Source: JBFJVZ01 sp041623895 (lineage in GTDB: Bacteria > Planctomycetota > Planctomycetia > Pirellulales > Pirellulaceae). From it: a stretch of DNA of 5,448 nucleotides. The translations under genes and the position numbers were made by a program. Below are positions 1 through 5,448 of this stretch, piece by piece. The notes under the pieces are model-generated. The model saw only the letters and a program-made list of their open reading frames with translations. It made no database searches and had not been told where the DNA came from. The DNA lies in assembly GCA_041623895.1 (NCBI GenBank), contig JBFJVZ010000462.1:1-5448 (forward strand). The letters run 5' to 3'. Numbering within the stretch: the first letter of the stretch is position 1; the number at the start of each line of letters is the position of its first letter.

Positions 1-22
1 CGATTTCGGGCGGGATATCATT

Positions 23-367
23 CTAACCGCTGATTTCCCCAGAGAAACGCGACAAGCTGACCTCTTCGCTTTTTCTCAAAACAGGCGGGTCTTCGACGAT
101 GATCTCATTTTTTTCACGCCGGTGTGATGATTCCAACAGACGAATCTGCTGAGTCAATCGGTGGCGTTCGATCGCACGCCGCAATGTGACCGACAACAGA
201 TCCATTTCGATCGGTTTGGTGATGAAGTCGTAGGCACCACTGCGGATCGCGGCGATCGCGGTTTCCAGTGTGCCAAACGCGTTTTGATGTTGCGATTTTT
301 GCTTCACCCAGCTGCATAGCGCGGCGGACGAGGAGCGGTCTTTATTCAGGGCTCTCTTGGATCGCAA
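23..367 (-). pseudogene. NtrC-type response regulator remnant (end of receiver domain plus linker)
   Basis: The open frame gives 114 residues, but only its middle resembles a known family. From about residue 30 (nt 280 and below) it reads AFGTLETAIAAIRSGAYDF then ITKPIEMD, which is the last third of a response-regulator receiver domain. K51 in TKP is the conserved receiver lysine. An amphipathic linker helix follows (LRRAIERHRLTQQIRLLE), then IIVEDPPVLRK, which resembles the start of a sigma-54-interacting AAA+ domain (usually a GESP-like motif). The frame stops about 15 residues later, before any Walker A motif. The phosphoacceptor aspartate, the acidic pocket and the first beta strands are absent: the residues before AFG (KQKSQHQN) do not look like a receiver. 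The nominal start lies inside the 3' end of the propeller gene. I read it as a fragment truncated at both ends and probably non-functional. A small expressed protein is possible but unlikely. Confidence 0.7.
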
Positions 368-2540
368 ACAGATGAGACTTGTCGGCGATGTACAAAACGC
401 CGTCGGCAGCGATCGGAGTCGTGTAGACGCTGCTGTTCAATCGATTCTCGTGTCTCGGCTCGAGCGAAAACAACACCCTGCCTCGGTGAACATGTCGAGT
501 TCTCCTGACCGATAGCTGCCGAGCTTTCGACAGCGCGAATACCGCGACATCACCATCTTCGTCGCCAATGTAAACGTGTTGACCCGCGATCAATGGCGAA
601 CTCCAGCACTGTGCCAGCAGATCACATGTCCAATTCACGCGACCGGTTTTGGCATCCAAACAGTGAACTAGACCACTGAAGTCCACGGTAAACAGCAAGT
701 CATCCTTGATTGCCGGACTGCTGATGGTGCGGTGCATCTCCTCCTCGAAATCAACCTCGCCATCTTCGTCCTGGTCAAATCGATCGTAATGCCAGACGAC
801 GGCGGAGTTCGGGTTTGCAATCGCAGTTTCTCGCTCTTCGCTGATGACTGCTTGAACCCTGCGATGCGGAATCGGTGTCAGCACATGATCGACCAGTTTC
901 ATTGCCAACTCTGGACTGACATCGCCTCGGCGTGTTGGATCGATGCACCACAAGTGACCTTCACCCTCGCCATGTTCCGGGTCCTGCCCGACACCGATAT
1001 AAACAAGCCCGTCGTAGATCACCGGAATTGCGATCACATTGTTACGCGTACCGCCGCCCCCCAAGACCCATTTGGAACGCTTCGGATTGGCATCAAATTT
1101 CCAAAGCAACACCGGGGTGCCCTCTTCTTCGTTCCAGATCTCAGCGTGAAAACTGTAGATCCACCCGTCACCCCCCGGAAAAATCACTTGGGGAACTCCG
1201 CCCAGTTCGGCAATCGCCGGAGCAGACCACTGGCCATGCAGGATGTTGTTTCCTGGCGACTTGTCGGACCACAGCAAGTGACCCGTTTTTTTGTCGACAG
1301 CAATGAAGCTAGGCGCGTCCGGGGCGGGCAAACGAATATGCGTTTCGTCCAAACCGTTGGACGTGCAAATGAACAGCAGGTCGCCCCAAGCCGCCGGCGC
1401 GCAAGTTGCCATGTTGTGCTGCGAGACCCCCAACTGATTCATCATGTCCAATCGCCAGACAACATCGGCTTCGTCCTTATCGCGTGGAGTGATCGTTTTG
1501 TACGCAGACAACCAGAACCCTTCCAGTCGCAGGCAATACGAAGTCTCAACACCGCCCCTGATGGCGGTGATGTTCCAAACAGCGTTCTGTGCGGTCGTTT
1601 TCACTACGACTTCCTCTGGCAAAACCTCATCACTTTGTAGAAACGCCGATCGTATCTGCGGCGACATTTTGTTCTCGTCCAACCAACGCAGTTCATTACG
1701 ATTGGCGGTGAACACAGGTGATGTGTTGTCATCCTCCGCATACGCACGTAGTTCGTATCCATCAAGTTCCAAAAAATACACCTTTGGCGTCTTGCCTCTT
1801 GCGGTCACCACCCATCGGCGATTAGGAATCTCGCTGCGAACCTGGCTGTATCCAACGTTCACACCGTGAGCACGAAATAAGTGGCTAATGGCAACGGACT
1901 CGGTGTACAGAGAAAGATGCGAGTCTGATTTACCGGCTGGAACGCCGGGGACCACCGCAAACAGCCTTCGCTCTTCACCTTTGACCGGCCCATCATCTTC
2001 GCCGTCGTAGTGACCTTCGGTATCAAGGCAAACGATGCAACCACGGTTGTCGACCAGCCACATTCGGTCTCCTTGCACCAGTGGGGCGCTGCAGATGCCT
2101 TGCATCGGCCAATCATGAACACGCCCGGTAGGAAGTTTTTCGGCCGTGTACTGCCAGAGAAATTCTCCGTCGGCTGTTCGAAAACAGAGCAAACAGCTAA
2201 CATCAACATTGTCGGGATAGCGCTTTACATAGCCGGCGCCGTTATTGGTGCCCACAAAGATCCGTCCGCCCGCAACCACCGGATTACCGTACGTCTGACT
2301 GCCCAGACGAGCGACCCATTTGATGTTTCTTGCTTGCTCGGGATCCCACTTGCCGGTCTGACGGTCAATTACTCCCACATTCCATTCCGTCGGAACCAGA
2401 TCGGAGACAACGTTATTGCGTGACGGAGAGCCACCCCACATTGGCCAGTCAGCGGAGACACGACCCCCCAACAGGGTCGCTGCAAAAAACACACAGCCGG
2501 CAACGATATCTTGCCAATGAACAGCGAAGACCGTCTTCAT
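342..2540 (-). CDS. Secreted PQQ-like repeat beta-propeller protein with an extra duplicated-motif insert
   Basis: This encodes 732 residues from the ATG at 2540. That start is chosen because it opens a Sec signal peptide: Lys2, hydrophobic core about 12-26, and VSA before D31 as the likely cleavage site. The mature protein begins DWPMWGG and carries roughly eight beta-propeller blades of the PQQ/BamB-like type. Examples are IKWVARLG/NPVVAGGRIFVG (74-97), CLLCF with DGEFLW (116-129), GQWSAPAI to GGDGWIYSF (436-464), YIGVGQDPEHGEGEGHLW (514-531), ISSPAIKDDLLFTVDFSG (606-623) and SSVYTTPIAADGVLYIAD (703-720). Such planctomycete proteins are often labelled PQQ dehydrogenase or BamB. I see no evidence for a bound cofactor or for catalysis, so a structural or binding role outside the cytoplasm is as likely. 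Two oddities stand out: a block of about 160 residues (about 192-354) between blades that holds a repeated W...Y motif, and a canonical EF-hand loop at 589-600. The coding frame is otherwise intact. No clear Shine-Dalgarno precedes the start. Confidence 0.88.
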   Translation of the reverse strand: MKTVFAVHWQDIVAGCVFFAATLLGGRVSADWPMWGGSPSRNNVVSDLVPTEWNVGVIDRQTGKWDPEQARNIKWVARLGSQTYGNPVVAGGRIFVGTNNGAGYVKRYPDNVDVSCLLCFRTADGEFLWQYTAEKLPTGRVHDWPMQGICSAPLVQGDRMWLVDNRGCIVCLDTEGHYDGEDDGPVKGEERRLFAVVPGVPAGKSDSHLSLYTESVAISHLFRAHGVNVGYSQVRSEIPNRRWVVTARGKTPKVYFLELDGYELRAYAEDDNTSPVFTANRNELRWLDENKMSPQIRSAFLQSDEVLPEEVVVKTTAQNAVWNITAIRGGVETSYCLRLEGFWLSAYKTITPRDKDEADVVWRLDMMNQLGVSQHNMATCAPAAWGDLLFICTSNGLDETHIRLPAPDAPSFIAVDKKTGHLLWSDKSPGNNILHGQWSAPAIAELGGVPQVIFPGGDGWIYSFHAEIWNEEEGTPVLLWKFDANPKRSKWVLGGGGTRNNVIAIPVIYDGLVYIGVGQDPEHGEGEGHLWCIDPTRRGDVSPELAMKLVDHVLTPIPHRRVQAVISEERETAIANPNSAVVWHYDRFDQDEDGEVDFEEEMHRTISSPAIKDDLLFTVDFSGLVHCLDAKTGRVNWTCDLLAQCWSSPLIAGQHVYIGDEDGDVAVFALSKARQLSVRRTRHVHRGRVLFSLEPRHENRLNSSVYTTPIAADGVLYIADKSHLFAIQESPE
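739..776 (-). other. EF-hand type calcium-binding loop in the propeller protein
   Basis: Residues 589-600 read DQDEDGEVDFEE. Aspartates fall at loop positions 1, 3 and 5, glycine at 6, valine at 8, aspartate at 9 and glutamate at 12, which is the full canonical 12-residue EF-hand pattern. It sits between two propeller blades, just before HRTISSPAI. Calcium binding is inferred from the motif alone. A second paired EF hand is not visible. Confidence 0.6.
1500..1577 (-). repeat. Duplicated protein module, copy 2 (inside the propeller gene)
   Basis: This codes for residues 322-347, from W322 to Y347 (WNITAIRGG ... YCLRLEGFWLSAY). The distance to copy 1 is 79-80 residues, so the insert could be two tandem domains of about 80 residues. 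At the DNA level the copies are only partly alike, which suggests an old duplication and not a recent one. Confidence 0.65.
1740..1814 (-). repeat. Duplicated protein module, copy 1 (inside the propeller gene)
   Basis: This codes for residues 243-267 of the propeller protein, from W243 to Y267. It shares with copy 2 the pattern W-x2-TA...Y-x-L-x-L-[DE]-G-[YF]-x-L-x-AY, with one residue of length difference. Eleven identical positions can be aligned by eye over 25 residues. Both copies look like two or three beta strands ending in an alternating hydrophobic stretch. They lie in the insert that the usual form of this propeller family lacks. Confidence 0.65.
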
Positions 2541-2688
2541 GGCAGAGCCCAATACGAGGAGCGCTTGAAAGGCCGAGACATGAAGTCTAACACTTTGCCG
2601 CGACAAGAGTCCAATTTGCTGACAGAGGACCTCTCTACTTTCATTCAACTCGATCAGCTCGAATGCCAAACCCCGCAGTTTCTTTTTC
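2541..2688 (-). other. Spacer between the chimera and the propeller gene, open in frame with the latter
   Basis: These bases separate the chimera's stop from the propeller start. On the minus strand they contain no stop in the propeller frame, which remains open to an ATG at 2729 and overlaps the end of the chimera. The 63 extra residues include a charged helix-like stretch (VEKKKLRGLAFELIELNE) but no signal peptide or recognised motif, so I do not include them in the gene. The spacer most likely carries the propeller gene's 5' untranslated region and promoter. Confidence 0.5.
2584..2589 (-). promoter_or_regulatory. Possible -10 element (TAGACT) of the propeller gene
   Basis: Read on the minus strand the hexamer is TAGACT (4 of 6 to TATAAT), ending 43 bases before the propeller ATG. 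A weak TTGGAC lies 19 bases upstream (2609-2614), longer than the ideal spacing. A similar TACACT precedes the sulfatase at a comparable distance. This is weak evidence, since hexamers like this are common. Confidence 0.22.
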
Positions 2689-3657
2689 TCAACCACGGAA
2701 TGAAACACCATGAGCCAGCCTGAATTCAAACCCGGTCATTTGTGTATCAACCACCCCGGTCAAGATGTCGAGTCGTTCGGGCTGGGAGCCGGTGCCGCGT
2801 ACATGTTTTTCGATGAAGGCGGGATACGGAAGCTGGCCATCGAGGACGGTACCGACTGTCAGGCCGACAATCGATGGGATCAGGTCGCGTAAATCAGCGG
2901 CCCGCAGCACGATGCCGCGCAAGATCTCGATGAAGTAAGTCGCCGGTATACCGAAGGTAATCAGATAGATCGGCAGCGGCATTTCGCTGCGCGGAAACAT
3001 GAACCCGGACAGCACCTGCTTTGCCTCATCGACGCGGGCACTGGCTTCGCGTTTTTCTTCTTCGCGTGTTCCCTCCAGCAGGAGTTCGAGTTCTTGTTGG
3101 CGCACCACGAGCAACGCACGGGCGGCATCAAGTTTCTCAAGCGTCGCATCGAACTCCGCTTGCGAGATCGCATTATTGCCGCTCAGTTGCTTGGCGCGGT
3201 CGTAGTTTTGCTGAGCGAGTACTTGTTCGGTTTGGGCAAAGCGAAGTCTGCCTTTTGCTGCTTCGATCTCTTGTTCGCGAGGTCCCGCCACGAGCAGGTC
3301 GTATCTGGCTTTGAATTGCTCGTAGCGAGCTTTCGCTTGGGCTATCTCTTGGGGACGAAGGCCGGCTGTCATCCGCTGGTATTCTGCCTCCAGCGCCGCC
3401 AATGACTTTGCCGCTTCTTGTTCGCGCTGCAATAAATCGAAAGGCTCCAGCTCGACCAGCGTTTCGCCTTGTTTAACCCGTTGGCCTTCTTCGACGCGGA
3501 CGGCCAGCACCCGACCACCCAAGCGGGAGCCAACGCGAATCTCGTCAGCTTCGATGAAGCCTGAGACGCGATTGGGCACGTGCCGAACCTGGCTGTAGGC
3601 GAGCAACCCGATCAGGATGATGACCGCGATCACTGCAATGCCAATGCGTCGAATCAT
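2689..3657 (-). CDS. Chimeric ORF: N-terminal half of an HlyD/YbhG-type membrane fusion protein fused to an ABC-2 permease C-terminus
   Basis: The ATG at 3657 is preceded by AAGGGA and gives 322 residues. A TTG five codons upstream is an alternative. Residues 1-214 are a periplasmic adaptor: membrane anchor about 5-22 (IAVIAVIILIGLLAY), first half of the lipoyl-like domain with GGRVLAVRVEEGQRVKQGETLVELEP around 47-72, then a long coiled coil rich in Glu, Gln and Ala (about 75-214) with the LRPQEIAQAKA and REQEIEAAK repeats typical of YbhG relatives. At about residue 215 the sequence changes abruptly to LSGFMFPRSEMPLPIYLI...PATYFIEILRGI, the last transmembrane region of an ABC-2 permease. The second lipoyl half and the beta-barrel of the adaptor are missing, as are the ATPase and the rest of the permease. 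Because the junction is in frame, a protein could be made, but it should not work as an adaptor. I infer a deletion within an efflux operon. The last 35 or so residues match nothing I recognise. Confidence 0.78.
   Translation of the reverse strand: MIRRIGIAVIAVIILIGLLAYSQVRHVPNRVSGFIEADEIRVGSRLGGRVLAVRVEEGQRVKQGETLVELEPFDLLQREQEAAKSLAALEAEYQRMTAGLRPQEIAQAKARYEQFKARYDLLVAGPREQEIEAAKGRLRFAQTEQVLAQQNYDRAKQLSGNNAISQAEFDATLEKLDAARALLVVRQQELELLLEGTREEEKREASARVDEAKQVLSGFMFPRSEMPLPIYLITFGIPATYFIEILRGIVLRAADLRDLIPSIVGLTVGTVLDGQLPYPAFIEKHVRGTGSQPERLDILTGVVDTQMTGFEFRLAHGVSFRG
2797..3015 (-). pseudogene. C-terminal remnant of an ABC-2 type transporter permease
   Basis: This segment of the chimera has the hallmarks of the YbhR/YhhJ-type permease C-terminus: LSGFMFP, an MPLPIYLI loop, PATYFIEILRGIVLR, then DLIPSIVGLTVGTVL as the final membrane helix. 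FIEKHVR may correspond to the short basic tail (usually RFRK-like) that ends these proteins. Only about 70 residues of a normal 370 or so remain. Membrane fusion protein, ATPase and ABC-2 permease are normally encoded together in this order, so the partner genes of the adaptor upstream fit this remnant. Confidence 0.75.
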
Positions 3658-3794
3658 TCTTCCCTTGGCCAATCAATCTGAGGGCGGCGGTTGATCATTC
3701 TGTCGTGATCGCATGAGCACAACAAACCAGCGTGATCGTACCCCGATGACGTTGTCAGTTGAAGCGCGAAAGCGGCGAATTTCGTCGCCCCAGA

Positions 3795-3810
3795 ATTGCG
3801 GCCGCGCAAT
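3795..3810. repeat. Perfect 6-base inverted repeat with 4-base spacer
   Basis: ATTGCG and CGCAAT flank GCCG. It lies about 140 bases before the sulfatase start, upstream of the putative promoter. It could be a protein-binding site, although short inverted repeats of this size occur by chance. Confidence 0.3.
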
Positions 3811-3894
3811 CGTGCGATGGAACTCTCAAAACATCATCACGCGGCGAACAAAACCAAAAACATTGTTATTTTCCTGGAGGCGATTTTAAGAGCT

Positions 3895-3900
3895 TACACT
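3895..3900 (+). promoter_or_regulatory. Possible -10 element (TACACT) of the sulfatase gene
   Basis: TACACT (4 of 6 to TATAAT) ends 51 bases before the sulfatase ATG and resembles the TAGACT before the propeller gene. No good -35 hexamer lies 16-18 bases upstream. An alternative pair is TTGTTA (3863-3868) with TTTAAG (3885-3890), 16 bases apart. The two alternatives predict different transcript starts. Confidence 0.25.
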
Positions 3901-3901
3901 A

Positions 3902-3955
3902 ATGGTTGATAACGCTGCGGCTGACGCCCAACTCGCGCCGGTGACAAGAACATGA
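3902..3955 (+). CDS. Possible 17-residue leader ORF overlapping the sulfatase start
   Basis: ATG at 3902 opens a short frame reading MVDNAAADAQLAPVTRT. Its TGA stop (3953-3955) shares bases with the sulfatase ATG (3952-3954), giving an ATGA overlap typical of translational coupling. The nearest purine-rich GGAGG (3876-3880) is 21 bases upstream, too far for a normal ribosome site. If transcription starts downstream of TACACT, the ATG would not be in the message. The frame may be accidental. Confidence 0.22.
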   Translation: MVDNAAADAQLAPVTRT

Positions 3956-5325
3956 ATCCTGCTCGCTTAATGTTCCTTGCTGTATTTGCCGTTGCCTCGA
4001 TTGCCCAAGCTGAGCAGGCACCGCCAAACGTGATCATTTTCTTTTGTGACGATCTCGGATACGCGGATGTCGGCTGCTATGGTGCCGAAGATATTCCGAC
4101 GCCAAACATTGATCGGATGGCCAGTGAAGGAGTTCGTTTTACGGACTTCTACGCGTCGGCATCTTTCTGCACACCATCACGCACCGGGTTGATGACCGGC
4201 TGCTATCCGCAACGAGTTGGCATGATCAGCAACACGCATCCCGGCCGCGATTGGGGACTGAACCCAAATGAGACAACCATTGCCGAAGTTTTTAAATCTG
4301 CGGATTACGTCACGGGTTGTTTTGGCAAATGGCACTTGGGACACCATCCAAACTTTTTGCCGAGCAACCAAGGATTCGATGATTCGCTAGTGATTCCCTA
4401 CAGTCACGATATGTATCGCGGAGCGCCGTGGAGCGAAATCACGCAGCAGTTTCCAAGCGATTTCGTGCCGTTGATTCGCGGTCAACAGACGGTTGAAAAA
4501 CTACGGACGCTGGATGACTTTTCGCGTTTGACATCGGTCATCCATCAAGCCACGATCGATTTCATACGCCGACATGCCAAGCAGCAGTTTTTCATTTATG
4601 TTCCCCACGCGATGCCGCATCTGGAGATCAAACCGCCAGCGAAATGGAAAGGTGTCAGCCGGCGCGGTCCCTACGGTGATGTGATTGCTGAGCTTGATGC
4701 GGCGGTTGGTGAGATCTTGCAGACGTTGATGGAAGAGCGAATCCACGATAACACGCTGGTTGTTTTCAGTTCCGATAATGGCCCGGCAAAGATCTATCAA
4801 AAACCGGTCTTCCCGGGCGGCAGCGTCGGACCGCTCAGCGGTCAAAAGGGCAGCAGCCGCGAAGGTGGCTTTCGTGTCCCCGGCATCTTTTGGTGGCCAG
4901 CTGAAATCCCCGCCGGTAAGACCTGCCGCGAACTCGCGACGACGATGGACTTGCTGCCGACCTGTGCCAAACTGATCGGAGCGGACCTGCCAAAGCACCC
5001 CATTGATGGTCACGACATTGGCACGCTGCTGCGAAATCCTGAGACAACAAAGTCGCCCAGTGAAAGATTCTGTTATTACCGCGGTCAACAACTTCATGCC
5101 GTCCGTAGCGGCGACTGGAAGTTTTGGCCGCGGCGTGGTCAAACGCTCGCCCAACTTTACAACTTGAAGCGCGATCCAGCCGAGCAAGACAACGTTGCGG
5201 CACAAGAACCCGAAATCGTCAAGCAGCTTTCCGCTCACGTCCAGCAAGCGAGATACATCTTCGGCGATAGCCCCGGCGAGCGAGGTGTCGGATTACGTCC
5301 CCGCGGCGAACTCCCGTCACCATAA
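3952..5325 (+). CDS. Secreted formylglycine-dependent sulfatase (arylsulfatase A-like, S1 type)
   Basis: The protein has 457 residues, a normal full length for this family. A Sec signal peptide covers 1-20, with cleavage likely after AQA. The sulfatase signature C-T-P-S-R is at 73-77, where C73 would be converted to formylglycine. Metal ligands are D33, D34, D275 and N276. Other active-site residues expected from arylsulfatase A are present: R77, K126 and H128 (GKWHLG), H219 (VPHAMPH) and K299 (GQKGSSREGG). The C-terminal subdomain is complete (LHAVRSGDWKFWP, LYNLKRDPAEQ). It should hydrolyse sulfate esters in the periplasm or outside the cell. In planctomycetes such enzymes are usually linked to sulfated polysaccharides, but the actual substrate is not readable here. 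The start is fixed by an in-frame TGA at 3922 and by the signal peptide; no clear Shine-Dalgarno is seen. It is transcribed away from the other genes and has no co-directional partner in the window. Confidence 0.95.
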   Translation: MNPARLMFLAVFAVASIAQAEQAPPNVIIFFCDDLGYADVGCYGAEDIPTPNIDRMASEGVRFTDFYASASFCTPSRTGLMTGCYPQRVGMISNTHPGRDWGLNPNETTIAEVFKSADYVTGCFGKWHLGHHPNFLPSNQGFDDSLVIPYSHDMYRGAPWSEITQQFPSDFVPLIRGQQTVEKLRTLDDFSRLTSVIHQATIDFIRRHAKQQFFIYVPHAMPHLEIKPPAKWKGVSRRGPYGDVIAELDAAVGEILQTLMEERIHDNTLVVFSSDNGPAKIYQKPVFPGGSVGPLSGQKGSSREGGFRVPGIFWWPAEIPAGKTCRELATTMDLLPTCAKLIGADLPKHPIDGHDIGTLLRNPETTKSPSERFCYYRGQQLHAVRSGDWKFWPRRGQTLAQLYNLKRDPAEQDNVAAQEPEIVKQLSAHVQQARYIFGDSPGERGVGLRPRGELPSP

Positions 5326-5386
5326 GTCACGCGCCTTTCCACGTAGGCCAGGACTTGGAGAGCGTCCCGCTTAGGTGTAGACGATT

Positions 5387-5435
5387 CCTGGGGCTGCGGA
5401 ATGCTCGCTCAGAGACGAGCAATCCTGTCCCCAGG
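5387..5435. repeat. Long imperfect hairpin downstream of the sulfatase gene
   Basis: CCTGGGG (5387-5393) pairs with CCCCAGG (5429-5435). Inside, GGA (5398-5400) pairs with TCC (5423-5425), and TGCTCG (5402-5407) pairs with CGAGCA (5416-5421), leaving an 8-base loop. Together this is 16 base pairs interrupted by a small internal loop and an A-A mismatch. No T-run follows on either side, so it is not a classic intrinsic terminator. It begins 61 bases after the sulfatase stop. It could protect a transcript end, be part of a small RNA, or belong to a dispersed intergenic repeat. Confidence 0.5.
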
Positions 5436-5448
5436 CTATACGCTGCCA

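Larger units (their letters stand above)
3658..3951. promoter_or_regulatory. Divergent intergenic region between the chimera and the sulfatase gene
   Basis: These 294 bases must hold the promoters of both divergent genes. Visible items are a near-palindrome GCGGCGAATTTCGTCGC (3772-3788, one mismatch between 8-base arms), a perfect inverted repeat ATTGCG-gccg-CGCAAT (3795-3810), an A-rich stretch (3848-3861), a possible promoter near 3863-3900 and a 17-codon open frame (3902-3955). The two palindromes are close together and could be operator sites, but nothing links them to a known regulator. Confidence 0.45.

Noticed and set aside
732..1640. A 302-residue plus-strand open frame opposite the propeller gene
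   Set aside because: The minus strand here encodes clear propeller motifs throughout. The plus-strand translation has no recognisable domain and is a shadow of the real gene.
2494..2498. A lipobox-like VAGC at residues 12-15 of the propeller protein
   Set aside because: The residues before it include His and Asp and make a poor hydrophobic core. The stretch after the cysteine is strongly hydrophobic and ends in VSA, which fits an ordinary signal peptide better.
3704..3738. CGTGATCG occurring twice, 27 bases apart, near the chimera's start
   Set aside because: Two copies of an 8-base word containing GATC are too little to support an operator.
3876..3880. GGAGG as a ribosome binding site for the short frame at 3902 or the sulfatase
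   Set aside because: It lies 21 bases from the first and over 70 bases from the second start, outside the working distance.
4501..5247. A 248-residue minus-strand open frame opposite the sulfatase
   Set aside because: The plus strand carries conserved sulfatase active-site residues over the same bases. The reverse reading looks like no known protein.
5387..5448. Rho-independent terminator of the sulfatase gene
   Set aside because: The hairpin is real, but it is followed by CTATACGCTGCCA and not by a T-run, so I list it only as a structured repeat.
1..5448. tRNA, rRNA, CRISPR arrays, transposase genes or insertion-sequence ends
   Set aside because: None could be seen: no regularly spaced direct repeats, no transposase-like translation, and no cloverleaf-like segment. 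The rearrangements described have no visible mobile element at their edges.

Overview
The window looks like chromosomal DNA from a planctomycete of the Rhodopirellula/Pirellula type. This is inferred from the gene families, not from a marker gene. The signs are a secreted formylglycine-type sulfatase, a large secreted PQQ-repeat beta-propeller of the form common in that group (DWPMWGG start, GQDPEHGEGEGHLW and SSPAIKDDLLF motifs), and the lack of clear Shine-Dalgarno sequences.

Layout from left to right. Positions 23-367 (minus strand) hold a remnant of an NtrC-type response regulator: the end of the receiver domain, cut off on both sides. Positions 342-2540 (minus) hold a complete exported beta-propeller of about 732 residues, with an extra block of about 160 residues containing a duplicated 25-residue motif, and a canonical EF-hand loop near its C-terminus. 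Positions 2541-2688 are a short spacer that stays open in frame with the propeller gene. Positions 2689-3657 (minus) are a chimera: the first half of a YbhG/HlyD-type membrane fusion protein joined in frame to the C-terminal end of an ABC-2 permease. This is what a deletion inside an MFP / ATPase / permease operon would leave. Positions 3658-3951 are a divergent intergenic region with small palindromes, a possible promoter and a 17-codon open frame whose stop overlaps the next start. Positions 3952-5325 (plus) hold a complete secreted sulfatase with all expected active-site residues. Positions 5326-5448 are non-coding and carry a long imperfect hairpin.

Two intact secretory genes (propeller and sulfatase) therefore sit among remains of a regulator and of an efflux transporter. 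I see no new multi-gene defence or biosynthetic system. The points most worth following up are the in-frame transporter chimera and the duplicated module inside the beta-propeller. The sulfatase probably takes part in desulfating polysaccharides outside the cytoplasm, but its substrate cannot be read from the sequence. No functional link between it and the propeller protein is shown beyond proximity.
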